Source: Phlegmacium glaucopus (lineage: Eukaryota; Basidiomycota; Agaricomycetes; Agaricales; Cortinariaceae). Taken from it: 64,000 bases of DNA. This document shows, piece by piece, positions 34,317 to 47,500 of this stretch. The stretch's first letter is position 1. The number at the start of each line of letters is the position of its first letter. The notes under the pieces are model-generated. The model ran no database searches. It had not been told where the DNA came from and was given only the letters and a program-made list of their open reading frames with translations. The position numbers were made by a program, and so were the translations under genes. Location of the stretch: positions 1 through 64,000 of the forward strand of contig MU130243.1 in assembly GCA_015039465.1 (NCBI GenBank). The letters run 5' to 3'.

Positions 34317-37300
34317 ATGTCTACTTCTACAAAACTTGGCGACGAATTCCTTCGAATTCCAAAGCTCGACGCATCCGGCTCTAACTGGGTTATTTTCAAA
34401 GATTGTTTTCTGTGGTCAATTGATGCCTGTGGTTTTCTTGATCACCTCGAAGAACTCAATGGAGAACTGATCTGTCCCGTTGTTGATCCGGAGGGAACGT
34501 TAAGTGATGCAGAGAAATTGTTAGTTAAAGAGTGGAAAAGGGAGATGAAAGAATGGAAACAAAGTGAAGCGATCGTCAAACAACAAATCGCAAGCTCTAT
34601 TCCGGACTCACTTTTTATGAAAATCCGTTCCAAAGGGACAGCCTATGAATTTTGGCAGAATTATCCAAAAACTTCCAAAACAAATCTCGAATGGTCTCAG
34701 TCGATCTACAAAGACGCATGCAAGAACAGAGGTGCCCGGAGAAGGGCGACGTAACCACCCATTTTTCCACACTCCGAACTATGCGTGAAGATCTAGCGTT
34801 GATGGGTCAGTCTTTAACAGAAAATGACTTTTATGCCATAATACTGGGCTCCTTACCTTCATCATACGACCCATATATTGTTGGAATATCGAGCACACCG
34901 CAAGACATTGTTGGGTGCCCGGACCTTACATTCTTGTGGCCCACTAGTCCCTTTTTACCTCGTATCATTCCAGACCATTCCTAATTCCACTTTATTGTTT
35001 CGTATCTACATAAGTACATAGTTATAATAATGAATACCCTCGCGCGATTGCGAGGGTCCACTGCTATCCCGAGTGAGCTTGTAGAACAGCTCATTTTAAC
35101 ATATATTTCCACTGTAAATGCCACCTCGAGCGTCCTAGGAAAAACCCTGTCAGCCAACGATCTCATGCTTACAATAACTAAAGAATACGAACGCCAAAAT
35201 TTGAAGTCCAAAATTGGCAAGAAGGACGAAAATGTCGCCTTCTACTCCAACAATTCCGGGAAGGGTTGTAGGGGAGGTTCTAGCTCAGGTTTGAGCTCCA
35301 GAAAAAGCAGTGTCAAATGTTTTAATTGCCATAAAAAGGGGCATTATGCGGCTGATTGTTGGGCACCGGGAGGTGGAAAGGAAGGACAGGGTCCCAAACA
35401 AAAGGGGAAGTCAAAAGCAAAAGCAAAGAGTGGAGAGACCTCAGCCACAGCGAAAGAGAAAGTAGACAAAATAGAGGAAGCCTGGATGGTAGCCCTAGAC
35501 GACTTCTCTGACCCTGAAACCAAACACGATGCAGACATAGCACTCAATACTGACCTAGCCGATATTGATATAGACGATATCTATTTATTGGAACCAGACC
35601 AACACTTGGATTTCGATGAAATGAGCGACGTACCTGATCTTCTTGAAGATTATATTGATCCAGAAGACGATATTTTCAATGACAACTGGGAAGACTTCAA
35701 TAATACCTCCCCAGATGCTGCATACACGAGTCTTAACTCCATACTAAACCAACTGGAGTCAAGATCGACCTGTACGATTCGGGCACTACTCGTCATATGT
35801 CCGGATTTCACCATAAGTTCATTAACTTCGTCGAAACTGAACCAGTGCCTATTACCGCGGCTGATACACAAACATTTGAGGCCACTGGGAGAGGAGATAT
35901 GTATATTTACATACCTAAAAGGGGAGAGCAATCTTGTGTCCTCTTGAAGGATGTATTGTACTTGTTGTCTATGAAGGTCACATTGGTATCAATAAGCCAA
36001 ATGACCAACGCCGGGTCGACAGCGCTATTCACCAGAGACATTTGCCAAATCTATAACAAAGAAAGGGAGATGGTGGGGGAAATCAAAGTAAAGGGGGGAC
36101 TTTACCGGGTATTTACCACAAACTTGGAAATGAACGCATATACCTCAAATGCAAAGGAAGGCCTATCTATAAATGAACTGCACCGCCAACTCGGTCATGT
36201 ATCGCACGAAAGAGCCAAACTGTTAGTCAGGAAAGGTCTTGTCAAAGGTGTTGATTTAGACGCCGGTAGTGAAGCTGGGGCTTGTGAGTCTTGTGAGTGG
36301 GCAAAAGGAGAATGAAGAGCAGTAATGAAGGTTTGAGAGGAAGGAAAAAGTGTTGCTGTAGGAGATGAAATCCATTCCGATTTATGGGGGCCAGCTCCTG
36401 TTGAATCTATCAACCGGAAGAGATATTTTATCAGTTTTACAGATGACTACAGCAAATACACGAACATCCACTTTCTCCAAACCAAAGACGAAGCTCTGAA
36501 CTTCTACCAAATTTACGAGGCCTGGTTATCAACTCAGTATAACACTCGCATAAAGTGTCTGCGCTCGGATCGAGGGGGAGAATATCTAAGTGAAGATTTT
36601 TCCAATCACCTCAAGAAAGCTGGGACAATTAGACGACTTACGGTTCATGATACTCCTGAACATAACGGTGTCGCCGAGCACCTCAATCAAACTATACTTG
36701 AAAAGGTTTGAGCAATGCTTCATGAATCCGATCTTCCTAAATTCCTATGGGCTGAGGCTACAATGCATGCAGTTTATTTAAAAAATTGTACCTGGACTCG
36801 AAGTCTCAAAGGAACGACCCCTTACGGAGTCCTGAACAACCAGAAGCCCAACCTTTCCAACCTACAACCCTGGGGATGTAAAGTCCGAGTACACGATCCG
36901 AGCGGCTCAAAACTAGACGGGCGCTCAAAGATTGGCAGATGGATGGAGTTTGACCCTGATACCAAAGAGGGACACTGTATCTACTGGCCAGAGAAGAGGT
37001 CCGTAACTGTTGAGAGAAGCGTCAAATTCAATTTTGAAGATGAAGAGATAAGAATTGGGATCATACCTTTTGAGGAAGAAGTTGGAGATGTTGAATCAAC
37101 GAAAGAGAAAGCCGAATTGATCCCCGAAATACCAGAAATTCCAGAAGTTGAGGACGTCACCGAACAACCAAACGATGAACCAATCGAAGTAATTGAAGGA
37201 AGAGGGAAGCACGTTCGCAAGGAATCTGGGTATATCAAGAGGTTGAGAGGGGGAGATGGCATAACAGGGGAGAGAGGAGTACTTCCCAAGGGTTTGCAGA

Positions 37301-38368
37301 AAGGATCAATAGTCGAAGTCAATCTTGAGGAAGGAAGGGTTGGTGATGTGGCGATTGAAGAGTATGCAATGGCGAGTGCAATTGGAGGTGCTGAGGGGAT
37401 TGAACCCACGTATGACGAAGCTAGAAGACGTCCAGATTGGCCTAAGTGGAAGGAAGCCATCGAGATTGAGCTCAACAATCTACAAAAATCCGGCACTTAC
37501 AAGCTAGTCAAGAGGCCTCCAGATGCAAATGTGGTCGACAACCGATGGGTACTTCAAATCAAAAAGAATGCCGCTGGCGAAATTGAAAAGTATAAGGCTC
37601 GATTAGTTGCAAAGGGATTCACCCAAATATACGGTATCAATTACTATAAAACCTATGCACCAGTGGCGAAACTTGCATCTTTTCGACTACTTCTTGCACT
37701 TGCTGCTCGCAACGGTTGGCCTGTCGACACATTCAACTTCGATTCAGCCTATTTAAATAGCCCATTGGGAGAAGGCAAAATGATATACCATGAGCAACCA
37801 CCAGGTTATGAGACGAGAGGACGAGAGTGGGTTTGGAAATTGCTGAAGACGCTGTACGGATTGAAGCAAGGTGCAAAGAACTGGTACAAGGCGCTTAATC
37901 AGGCGCTAAACGAATTGGGGTTTACCAGAACGGAGGCAGACCATGGGGTCTTCTTTAAGCGAGTTGGAGAGGCGGTGATAATACTGGCAATACACATTGA
38001 CAATTGCATGGTAACTGGGAGTTTGCAAAAGCTCATTAACGGCTTCAAAATTGAGATGGACAAGAAATACAAACTCACCGATCTTGGAGCAGCTCACTGG
38101 CTCCTCGGTTATCAAGATCAGTCGTGATATTGCCGACAAGACCATTTCCCTATCCCAACATGCCTACATCGATTTGATAATCACCAGGTTCAACTTCAAT
38201 GATTTGAAGCCTTCGTCGATCCCGATAGATCCATCAGTTCCATTACTAAAATCCCAATCACCTGCCAAAATCGAAGACATAGTCAGGATGAAGAACGTAC
38301 TGTATAGAGAAGCCGTCGGCTCACTGATGTACGCAGCCATTTCAGCGCTTGGACTTGGCACGGTTTGA
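34317..38368 (+). pseudogene. copia gag-pol polyprotein (degraded)
   Basis: gag starts MSTSTKLGDEFLRIPKLDAS. The CCHC knuckle is CFNCHKKGHYAADC (about 35317-35358), the protease motif DSGTTRHMS, the integrase core WGPAPVES...FTDDYSKYTN...LRSDRGGEYLS, and RT runs from NRWVLQIKKN to LYGLKQGAKNWYKALNQ. The RT active-site block reads HIDNC, with the second catalytic Asp changed to Asn at 38002-38004 (a G-to-A change in a CpG). TGA replaces Arg at 36313, 36334 and 36709. Frameshifts occur near 34720 and, by one extra base, near 38108. A solo LTR interrupts gag at 34879. It cannot make a working polyprotein. Confidence 0.9.
34879..35101 (+). mobile_element. Solo LTR nested in copia gag
   Basis: A 223-bp TGTTGGAATATCG...CATTTTAACA unit flanked by the 5-bp duplication TATAT (34874-34878 and 35102-35106). 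Removing it and one TATAT restores the gag reading SYDPYISTVNATSSVLG without a frameshift. It contains a hairpin ACCCTCGC/GCGAGGGT near its 3' end but not the intron-like duplication of the other LTRs. Confidence 0.9.
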
Positions 38369-38385
38369 GGGGGAGTGTTGGATTA

Positions 38386-38594
38386 CAAACCGTTCATTGT
38401 CAGGAATGTGAGGTATTTTTATCCATATTTCTCTTACTCATACAATTCTTCATTCCATTCCTGCTTTGTAACCACATTCACTCACATACCGTAGTTCTCT
38501 GAGGATGGAGAGAATTTCCTTCATATATGATACATTATTTGTTTGTCATAAGCGCAGTCCTTTTATTCGGAGACTGAGTTTACTTTGTTCAATA
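38386..38594 (+). repeat. copia 3' LTR, short form
   Basis: Same family as 33905-34230 but 209 bp: the palindrome (38555-38578) runs directly into the tail (38579-38594), without the GT...AG segment and without the second unit. Confidence 0.9.
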
Positions 38595-38790
38595 GGTCGC
38601 ATAGGAGGGAAGTAGGAGCAAAAACACCTTGCGTCTTTGATGGATGGCATGCAAATTCCATGTACTCTGATGTCGTCGTCATATTTGCTGTTAGATTTCC
38701 TCAAAGTGATAGCTGATACTCAAATGGCAATCCAGTCTCCGTCGACAAGCTATATTCTTTCTGTAACCGATCTGGCGTTGGCTCAAGGGG

Positions 38791-39159
38791 TATGCATGCA
38801 TAAACTCAGCTACACAACCTTGTTTTTTGTGTTTAAGGCTCCCCTCCCCACTTGCCTAATTAGGAAGGTCACATGATTTATATAATTATATTTTATGTTT
38901 TTTTTTTTTATAAAATTTAAATTAAATTAAAAAATTTATCACCACTTTTGACTCCCAACCATATACCCCACATCTTTTTGTGTTCATCATCACAGAACCA
39001 ACCTCCTGTTGGTCTTCCAAGTAGTCCTTGGCATGTGAGACAATACTAAAGTGATATTCATTTAGTAAAGAAAACTAGAAGAAAATAAGAAATTTACAGT
39101 CAATTTGTAAATTTAGACTTTGACAATGCTCATTGCTTAGAGAGAGAGAAAGGCATGGA
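38791..39159. other. Non-coding AT-rich stretch
   Basis: T-run and AAATTTAAATTAAATT at about 38897-38935. No gene seen. Block A homology has ended. Confidence 0.4.
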
Positions 39160-39492
39160 TGTCGAATAACAAACCGTATGTAATCACAATTATGCATCTT
39201 CATTATTTTCTCCTTCTATCTATTATTTATTCCGAGCCCCTCTTACTATTTATATTCTGCCTTGTATGACCGTCGTACAAACCCGTCACTCTCCGGGAAT
39301 GGAGAAGTTCTTATTTATATTGTTTACTCATTGTAGTCGTACCTCAGTCTATCTTTTCGAGACTGAGGTCAGTATCTATCCCTTTTACTTTACCACAAAG
39401 ACTCATAAAGTAGTAGCTTTATCTGTTCTATAGGTACAGCTAACAATAACACAAAGTCTATCTTTTCGAGACTGAGCTTTATCTGTTCTATA
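39160..39492 (+). mobile_element. Solo LTR with intron-like segment and appended spliced-form unit
   Basis: 333 bp, TGTCGAATAACAAACC...CTGTTCTATA, flanked by ATGGA (39155-39159 and 39493-39497). Palindrome 39342-39368 is followed by GT...AG segment 39368-39416 and tail CTTTATCTGTTCTATA (39417-39432). Palindrome 39455-39476 is joined directly to the same tail (39477-39492). Confidence 0.85.
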
Positions 39493-40240
39493 ATGGATTT
39501 ACTCAACAATGGCCTATTTTTGTTACATGTGACTTAGCTTTTTGATAATAATGTGTAAAATTAATATTATTTTGCTCAAAATGGGTTCATTCTAGATAAA
39601 AATGATGCAATATGTCTAATTTCTACATACTGTATGTAATTGGGTACTCAGTCACTTAAGGCCAATGTTTGAGTTTCTCCATGAAAAATTTAGATTTTTG
39701 AAAGAAAATTGTACATTTGTGTAGTCTAGCATCTTCGCTACCGTTTTTATGAGTTTTGTATCTTTAAGCACAGTATTTACCCCTCCATGAATATTTCACG
39801 AACGTGTGTTGGATTTGGAACCGGTTACCTAGTACCCGGCCACATGCATCACAGCATGTCACAGGGCCTGTCAGCTCGTTTTCAAAGCTGATATCTTATT
39901 GATAAGCGCTTGCTTGTTGACAACGACCTCAGCCTCACTTCCTCTTCCGCAACGAGTAGTGAGGTTCAAGTGGAGGCTCAGAACTCATGAGATCTGCTCC
40001 TGTGCCTCCTGATAGCTGGATGTTGGTTGCCACATTCAACATGTTTGGTATGGGTTCAGGAGCAGCAACCTGTTCCCTAGTCATGTCCACAGTCTCCGTT
40101 TCAGCGGCTGGTTGTTGAGTTACCTTGCGCAGTTGATGTAGGCCCTTTCCTTTCTGCTGCTTGGCTTACCGGAAAATAAGGTCAGGTTTCTACTGAAAGC
40201 AAGTAAGTGAATTTACTTACCTGTCTTCCGTGTGACTGAT

Positions 40241-40564
40241 TGTTGGGATTTATGAGTTTTGACTTGTTATTCATTTATTGTTTCATATTGGATATCTTAT
40301 CATTTCTTTCATTCATCTATACGTGACGATAAATGTTACCTAATCACTCCTTTTAGTCACACTTTATTTTATATAGCAAGTCTCAACTTTATACCAAAGT
40401 TGAGATGTGAGTTCAGTTGAATATCTTGTTCGTTATTATATCTAACAACTACCTAGTTACATTCCTATTTGTTCTAGGTATATATATATTAATACACTCC
40501 AACTTTATACCAAAGTTGAGACTTACATTCCTATTTGTTCTAGCTGCGAAATATTACAGCAACA
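40241..40564 (+). mobile_element. Solo LTR in the pogo gene, with intron-like segment
   Basis: 324 bp, TGTTGGGATTTATG...ATTACAGCAACA, flanked by CTGAT (40236-40240 and 40565-40569). The palindrome TCTCAACTTTATACCAAAGT (from 40381) is followed by GT...AG segment 40407-40456 (with CTAAC branch-like sequence) and tail TTACATTCCTATTTGTTCTA(G) (40457-40477). The palindrome at about 40499-40522 is joined directly to the same tail (40523-40543). Confidence 0.85.
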
Positions 40565-42102
40565 CTGATTCCCCTGTTTCTGTAGCACTATTGTCTTCAT
40601 CTGACCCTTCAGAGCTGGATTTGACATGTCTTCCCTTGCCCTTGGCAGCCTTCACCCTCACCACTTTCCTCCTTTTTTCCTCCTGCAATGCCTTCTTCTT
40701 CAGTGCTACCTTGTAATCTTCCACATATTTTGCCACATTTGCCATCTCTCATCTCCGTGCTGCCTCTCCCTTCTCTGCAGCTGCTTGAGCCTTCTTCTCC
40801 TGGGCCACCCGTCGCTTTTCCTCATCTGCCCTCATCTTTTCCTGCACTATAAGATCACGGTAGTACTCCTCAATTTCCTCGTGCTTTCGCTTGAATGTTG
40901 GCTTTGCCTTATCATGGTCCACCTTCATCTTTGCATGCCAATCTGCCTTTGCACCTTCATCTAATGACTCATCTGAGGTCATGTGGCATGCCTCTGCTGT
41001 TGTACATTTATCCTCCTTCTTCTTTTGCTTCCAATGTAATCGCTGACGCAGCTGCTTGTTCTCTTGGTCCATCAGCCGTTTCTGGGCATGATCTCGCTGA
41101 ATCTGCTCCTCCGCAAGCTTGAGTAGCTGAAATAGCTCCTTGTTTTGCTCGCAAAGCTCCTGACGTGATGCAGTGCCCTTTAATGGCTTCGGGACCTTCA
41201 ATTTGAGTCTGGGTAAGTTGCCTTCATTGTCGTGAGGAGTTTGAGAGTCTGAAGACAAGATGGCAGGTCCACCCACGGTTGCATTGGATGAACTTGGGAC
41301 ATGTGATGGGGTGGTTGCCTCTGTGGGGGTGGTAGCTGTGATAGTGACAAGCTCGGCAGATGGAAAAGTTATTGGTAAGGGCTGAGCTGCCTGCATTGTA
41401 GTATTTAATGAAGGATCAAAAACATGTGGGTCGAGAGCGTTGCGATTTATTGGCCATATGCCTGTCTTTTTGAATGATGAACAAATTGTTTCACATTTGA
41501 ATGCTCGCTGTTATGAACTTCCTTTTTCTTTCCTTAACTCCTCTGAACACATTCCCGTTTCACCTACATGCGCTTCACTTCATCTTTTCATTACCATCCA
41601 CACATGCCTACCTCACTTCTTTCATCATTTTACCTATTATTACATATGCATACCTTCTTACATGCTGATGCCTCACCTTATGCATGACCCTTCTATTTAC
41701 TATAAATACCCTAGTCACAACTCATGTATTCCCTTAGCTAATTCTTGAGAATATAACACGGTTACTTTCTACTCAAACTCTCTCAAACTCTTAAGACAAT
41801 TCCTCGAGACTTCTCTCTTGGTATTCTTTTGAAGCTCATTGAATGACAAACCGATCCTTTATACAACTGTCTATGGTCAGAACTATCTGAACCGTTCAAA
41901 GTTGTAACAAAAGAATTAGCTACTACATTTCTATACACTCTCTTCTTAGAAGTGTTGGTTATATCTAGCCGAAACTGAAACCAACAAAACAAAACAAAAC
42001 CGAACAAATACTGTGAAAGGAGAAATACCTGAGCCAGTATAAGAAGCAAAGAGCAAGGCCGTCTTACTTCTACAGAACAAACCAAAACAAGAAGAATCAA
42101 CA

Positions 42103-42963
42103 ATGGCTGGAGAAGCTTCATCCGCTCCCCATGTCCTGAAAGAACTCAACATCAACAAACCAACACCTTTTACTGGTGACCGACGCAAAGTAAAAACATT
42201 CTTACAAGAATGCAGAATATACTTAACCGTCAACGACAAACTCTATTTTGAAGATGGACCAAAAATCACATTCATACTTTCTTTTATGAATGGCGGAGAA
42301 GCAGCTCAGTGGAAAGAAAGTTGGTTAGACAGTATCACCGCCACTGACGGAACGATCATCCTCCCAACCCTTGCTGATTTCTATGCAACCATCACCGAAC
42401 AATTCAAAGAAGTCAACCGAACCCAAGACGCCATACACAAATTGACTCATTTAAGACAAGGAAAGAAATCTGCCAAACAAGTCATCACAGAATTCTCTCT
42501 CTTGACCAGACAAGCAGGACTAGAAGAGAAAACCGACTCCAATAACATCCACTTGATTCACATGTTCCGAAATTTTTTGAATCCTTCCTTGTCAAGAAAA
42601 ATCCTAGTAGCCGACAACGTCCCCATGACGATCAAAGGCTGGAAAGACAGAGCGATTCAATATGACTCACAATACCAATTCGCCATGGCAATTTTACAAT
42701 CTGATCAACCAAACAAGAAACCATACGACCCAACATACCGAGAAGAAAAACCCAAATACGAAGGACAAAAATGGTCCTTGAACAGACAAAGCGACCCTGA
42801 CACAATGGATATCGACGCAATGAGTTATGAGAAACGAGGAGAATATATGCGCAAAGGCTTGTGTTTCAAATGCGACAAGCCGGGCCACATATCCCGAGAC
42901 TGCAAAGAAAAGAAGGGAGGATACCAAGGGAACAGAAGCCAAGGGTCTTCGAACAATAACTGA
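42103..42963 (+). pseudogene. gypsy gag
   Basis: MAGEASSAPHVLKELNINKP opens a 286-codon frame with gag core (TLADFYATITEQFKEVN; LTHLRQGKKSAKQVITEFS) and a CCHC knuckle CFKCDKPGHISRDC at about 42864-42905. TGA at 42961 (probably former CGA) cuts it; the same frame then continues to a TAA at 43121, adding SLIKGLSQDEHEKL. Most of the protein is intact. Confidence 0.85.
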
Positions 42964-43136
42964 AACAACAATCAGACCCAGCAAAAGAAACTCTTGGTCA
43001 AAGACATCCATTCCTTGATCAAAGGACTAAGCCAAGACGAACATGAAAAGCTCGCCAACCTCCAACTTGGCATCAATGAAGACAAAAAGATAGTTGAAAT
43101 TGAAGAAGAAGAGGATTTTTAAAGCGGAGATCTGAA

Positions 43137-46100
43137 TTGATGTCAGTTTCTCCCATGCTATCCATATCAAATTGCTTAGTACCTCGTTTAAATATTCACC
43201 GAATGAAAATACCTATTTCTATAACGAGCAAAACGCAAGGAGATCTGAAAATCATCGAACAAGCCTTTATCGACTCTGGCACAGACGGAAAATTCATTGA
43301 CCAAAACTTCATGAGAACACAAAAATTTACAATCAAGACCTTAAATGTTCCCATCAAAGTTTTTAACATTGACAGTACTCTCAACAAACAAGGCACAATC
43401 AAACATTACGTAAACCTCGAGATCAATGTACTAGGACGAAAGAAGATGAACCGACTTCTAATCACTGGATTAGGGAAACACAAGATTATTCTTGGTGCAA
43501 CTTGGCTCAAAGAAAACAATCCCAAAATAAATTGGAAGAAAGAAACCCTTACATGGCGTGAACCCGAACAAATGAAAGAAGAACAACCACGGAAACTGAT
43601 TTTCAGGACACCCTCTATCCCTACTACTGTTGAAGAAGAATATGATATTGAAGAATATCTTAATTGAACTCAAAACCCAACTGACAATGATGAAATATCA
43701 GTACTCGTCGCTTTTATTACTGGCGAAATGGACAACAAATATTGGATCAATGTGAAAACCTCTGCTTCACAAAATCTGGCTATGAAATATGACATCAAGC
43801 CTGACATCCCTGTCGAAGAAATTGTACCACCCGAGTATCATGAATACTTAGATGTATTTGATGAGAAAAAGGCGGACAGATTTCCTGAACCAAGACCTTG
43901 GGACCACAAGATCAAAATGAAACCAGACTTTGAACCGAAATCTTTCAAAATGTACAACCTCACACTGGCAGAACAAATTGAATTGGACAAATTCCTCAAA
44001 GAGAATCTGAATTGTGGATATATTCAGAAATCACATTCCCAAATGGCCTCACCTTTCTTCTTTGTATCTATGGTGCCAGCCACCTAGAGGCCGCTACTTT
44101 TGTACAAGGCGCCAAATAGGCTGGAGAATTTTTTTCAAAAGTAGCCCTAACCTAAGGGTGATTTTTGTAATGATCTTTGTACACCGTAGTGTCTTTTGTT
44201 GAAATTGTCATTCAAGAATTCCTTAATTTAGTACTATCATGAGCCAAAACTGTAAGTCTGTAACATGCAATGAAAACATCTGAATCTGCAAGGATAACCT
44301 GTTCAGGTATTGTGATTAAGTATGTTCAACACCCTGAAGACCGTACGAGTATGGGAAGATTATGTCGATGCAGGCATCCTCAACAGGTATGGATGCAAAA
44401 GATGCTCATGTTCCAGAGACTTTGGGCATAGATTAGATTAGATTATGGACCCTTAATTCCCCTTTTGAGACATGCACCATTTCATTCAACTCAAAATCAA
44501 ATAACTCTGTCAGTTTTGGTCCGATTGCTTATCCCTTTAACCAATTTGTAGCCCTCAATGAATGAAAGCGATTTGTTAAAGGAATAAGAATTTCTCCTTT
44601 TTTTGATGGCCCTATTTAGGTTGTACAAAAGTAGCGGCCTTTAGGCGACCGGCACCATAAGAAAGACGGAAAGCTTCGACCTTGCCAAGACTATTGATAC
44701 CTGAACAATCACACGATTAAAAACACTTATCCACTTCCACTTATCACAGAGATCATGGACAAACTCAAAGGCGCAACTTGTTTCACCAAGTTTGATGTCC
44801 TCAGAGGCTACAACAATGTCCAGATTGCGAAAGGAGATGAATGGAAAGCTGCATTCAAGACAAATCGAGGATTATGTGAACCAACAGTAATGTTCTTTGG
44901 AATGTGCAATTCACTGGCAACATTTCAAGCGATGATGGATTCTATCTTTGAAGATCTTATCGAAGGCGGCTATATCATTGTATACATGGACGACATCCTG
45001 ATCTTTGCAAAGAACAAAAAAGGTCTTACAGTTGTCTACAGGAAAATGATCTCTATTTGAAACCAAAGAAATGCAAATTCAATAAGAAGAAAGTCGAATA
45101 TCTAGGAATGATCATTGAAGAAGGCAAGATCTCTATGGACCCAACCAAACTCAAAGGTATCCGAGACTGGCCGACCCCTACATCTGTGAAAGAAGTACGA
45201 TCCTTCTTAGGATTTGGAAACTTTTACCGACGATTCATCCAACATTTCTCTGACTTATGTCAACCGCTGAATAATCTTTTGAAAAAAGATATGCCTTTTG
45301 AATGGACCGATAAATGCCAAGAAACTTTTGAACTCCTGAAACAATGCTTTACTGAGGAGCCAGTCTTACAAATGCCCGATCCGACCCGACCCTTCCAAAT
45401 CGAATCCAATGCTTTGAAATATGCATCAGGTGCAGTCCTTACACAGACAGACATGAACAGAGACCAACACCCTGTAGCTTTCTTATCAAAAAGCTTTTCA
45501 CCAACCGAACAAAACTACGAAATCTATGATCGTGAACTCCTAGCAATCATATGAGCTTTAACTGACTGGAGACATTACATTCTTGGATCTGAACACATGA
45601 CCACAGTCTATTCTGATCACAAGAATTTAACTTATTATTGAACCGCACAGAAACTGAACAGACGACAAGCTCGATGGTCATTGTTCCTCTCTGAATTCAA
45701 TGTCAACCTGATCCATCTACCTGGAACCAAGATGATCCTGACACTCTTTCCCAACGAGCTGATTTCTGTCCCAAGGACAACAATGACAATGAAGACATCA
45801 CAATGCTCCCTGATTCTTTATTTGTCAATCTGGTCGACCTTGATTTACAAGAACAAATAGCCAACTCTACCGATATAGACACCGACGCCGCTGATGCATT
45901 ACGCTCCTTACTCAAAAAGGGACCTTCTAATCTAAGGAATGATCTTGAACACTGGTCGACTGAGGAATTTATGGGAAAACCAATCCTGTTTTATAAAGGA
46001 AAAACTATATTCCCCAAAACTGAGAACTTTGTCAGAAATTAGTCAAACAATTCCATGATGCACCGACTGCAGGACATCCAGGAGAATTGGAGACTTACAA

Positions 46101-47301
46101 TTCTATTTCTCAACATTACTGGTGGCCAGGTCTTTGAACCTTCGTGAAGAACTATGTGAAAGGATGTTCCGATTGCCAACAGTTTAAAATCAACAGAAAC
46201 CCATTGAGACCATCTTTTCTACCGATAGAAGGACCGAAGGACTCTAGACCTTTTGCGAACTGTTCCATGGACTTGATCACTGACTTACCACCTATTGACG
46301 GCAAGGATGCTGTATTGGTCGTGGTCGACCACGGGCTTACAAAGGGGGTGATTCTTATCCCTTGCGCAAAAACTTGCACTTCAGAAGACATCACTCAATT
46401 TTTGCTCGACAACCTTTACAAATGATTTGGACTCCCCAACAAGATGATCTCCGACAGAGACCCTCAATTTACCGCCAAAGCCTTCAAAAACCTTTTCAAA
46501 CTACTCGGAATCGAACACATGAAAACAACGGCTTTCCACCCTCAATCTGATGGAACAACTGAACGTTTCAACCAAGAAATTGAAGCATACCTTTTTATTT
46601 ATTGCTTTGACAATCCGACAAGTTGGTTAACCGCCCTACCTACACTCAAATTTACCCACAACAACCGAAGACATTCTGGAAGAACACGAACTCCTTTCAA
46701 GTTGATCATGGGATCATCTCCTATCCCCATACCCCTTTCATTTGAAAACACACAATTCCCTGCCGTTGAAGAACGAACATGGAAATTACTCAAAGACCGA
46801 GAAGAAGCTCTAGCAGCACATGAACTAGCATGACACCGAATGGAGAACAGGATCAAATTGAACTTTAAACCATTCCGAGAAGGACAACTAGTTTGGTTAG
46901 ACTCCAGAAATTTAAAAACAAATTACAACAAGAAGATCACACCACAACGAGAAGGACCATTCCCTATTGAAAAAGTCCTTGGACCCCTCACTTATTGATT
47001 GAAACTCCCTGAAACATGGAAGATTCATAATGTTTTTCATGCATACCTCCTCATGCCATACATTGAAAATGAAGTACACAGACCAAATTTCCTTAAACCA
47101 CCTGCTGAAATTATTGATGGAGAAGAAGAATACAAAGTCGAAGCCATCATAGGACATAGAAAACGAGGACGTGGATACCAATTCAAGATCTGATGGAAAG
47201 ATTACCCAATCTCCGAAGCAACGTGGGAACCAGAATCACACATCAAAAATGCAGATGACATGTTGTCACTTTACAAACAAAGCCATCACCTCAACTTCTA
47301 A
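43137..47301 (+). pseudogene. gypsy pol with C-terminal chromodomain
   Basis: Protease FIDSGTDGKFID (about 43267). [14 protein letters not shown] and YMDD (44983-44994). RNase H with the catalytic ESDAS position now ESNAL (Asp to Asn, 45408-45410). Integrase with HDAPTAGHPGE...CSDCQQFK zinc site and D,D,E blocks (SMDLITDLP; MISDRDPQF; FHPQSDGTTERFNQEIE). Chromodomain YKVEAIIGHRKRGRG...WKDYP.SEATWEPE. In-frame TGA at 43665, 44695, 45552, 45639, 46135, 46423, 46831, 46996 and 47191 each stand where Arg is expected. Frameshifts lie near 45030, 45730 and 46036, and a MITE interrupts RT at 44071. Confidence 0.9.
44071..44657. mobile_element. 587-bp MITE with TA target duplication, nested in gypsy RT
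   Basis: TIRs of about 46 bp (TGGTGCC...GCCGCTACTTTTGTACAA) lie at both ends, with TA on each side (44069-44070 and 44658-44659), as for Tc1/mariner-type elements. Removing the element and one TA restores FFVSKKDGKLRPCQDY in frame. No coding capacity. Confidence 0.9.
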
Positions 47302-47500
47302 AACATGTGTTACACTTCTTACCAACATGAATGCATCGACTGGGAGTTCTTGAAATTCATTGACGTCATTGCCAAAATCGCCAACGAATTCGAGGATATA
47401 AGACTCGCCCTCGAAAAACAAAAAGACAATAATTTTGTACTTCCTGAATTTGACTTTGAGCTCAAATATTCTCGAATTTACAATTTCTCCCTTTGAAACC

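Larger units (their letters stand above)
33905..38594 (+). mobile_element. Ty1/copia LTR retrotransposon, defective
   Basis: 5' LTR 33905-34230, 3' LTR 38386-38594, 5-bp target duplication GGTCG (33900-33904 and 38595-38599). A purine tract (GAGGGGGA) precedes the 3' LTR. Order: gag with zinc knuckle, protease, integrase, RT. The element lacks the RNase H region, because RT sequence passes straight into the purine tract at about 38365-38385. It is further broken by a nested solo LTR, TGA stops and frameshifts. The empty site is preserved at 60193-60197. Confidence 0.95.
33446..38790. repeat. Segmental duplication, copy A part 2, interrupted by copia
   Basis: 33446-33904 and 38595-38790 match 59812-60400 contiguously. 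The copia element sits between the two halves, with GGTCG on both sides; copy B has a single GGTCG at 60193-60197. Confidence 0.85.
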
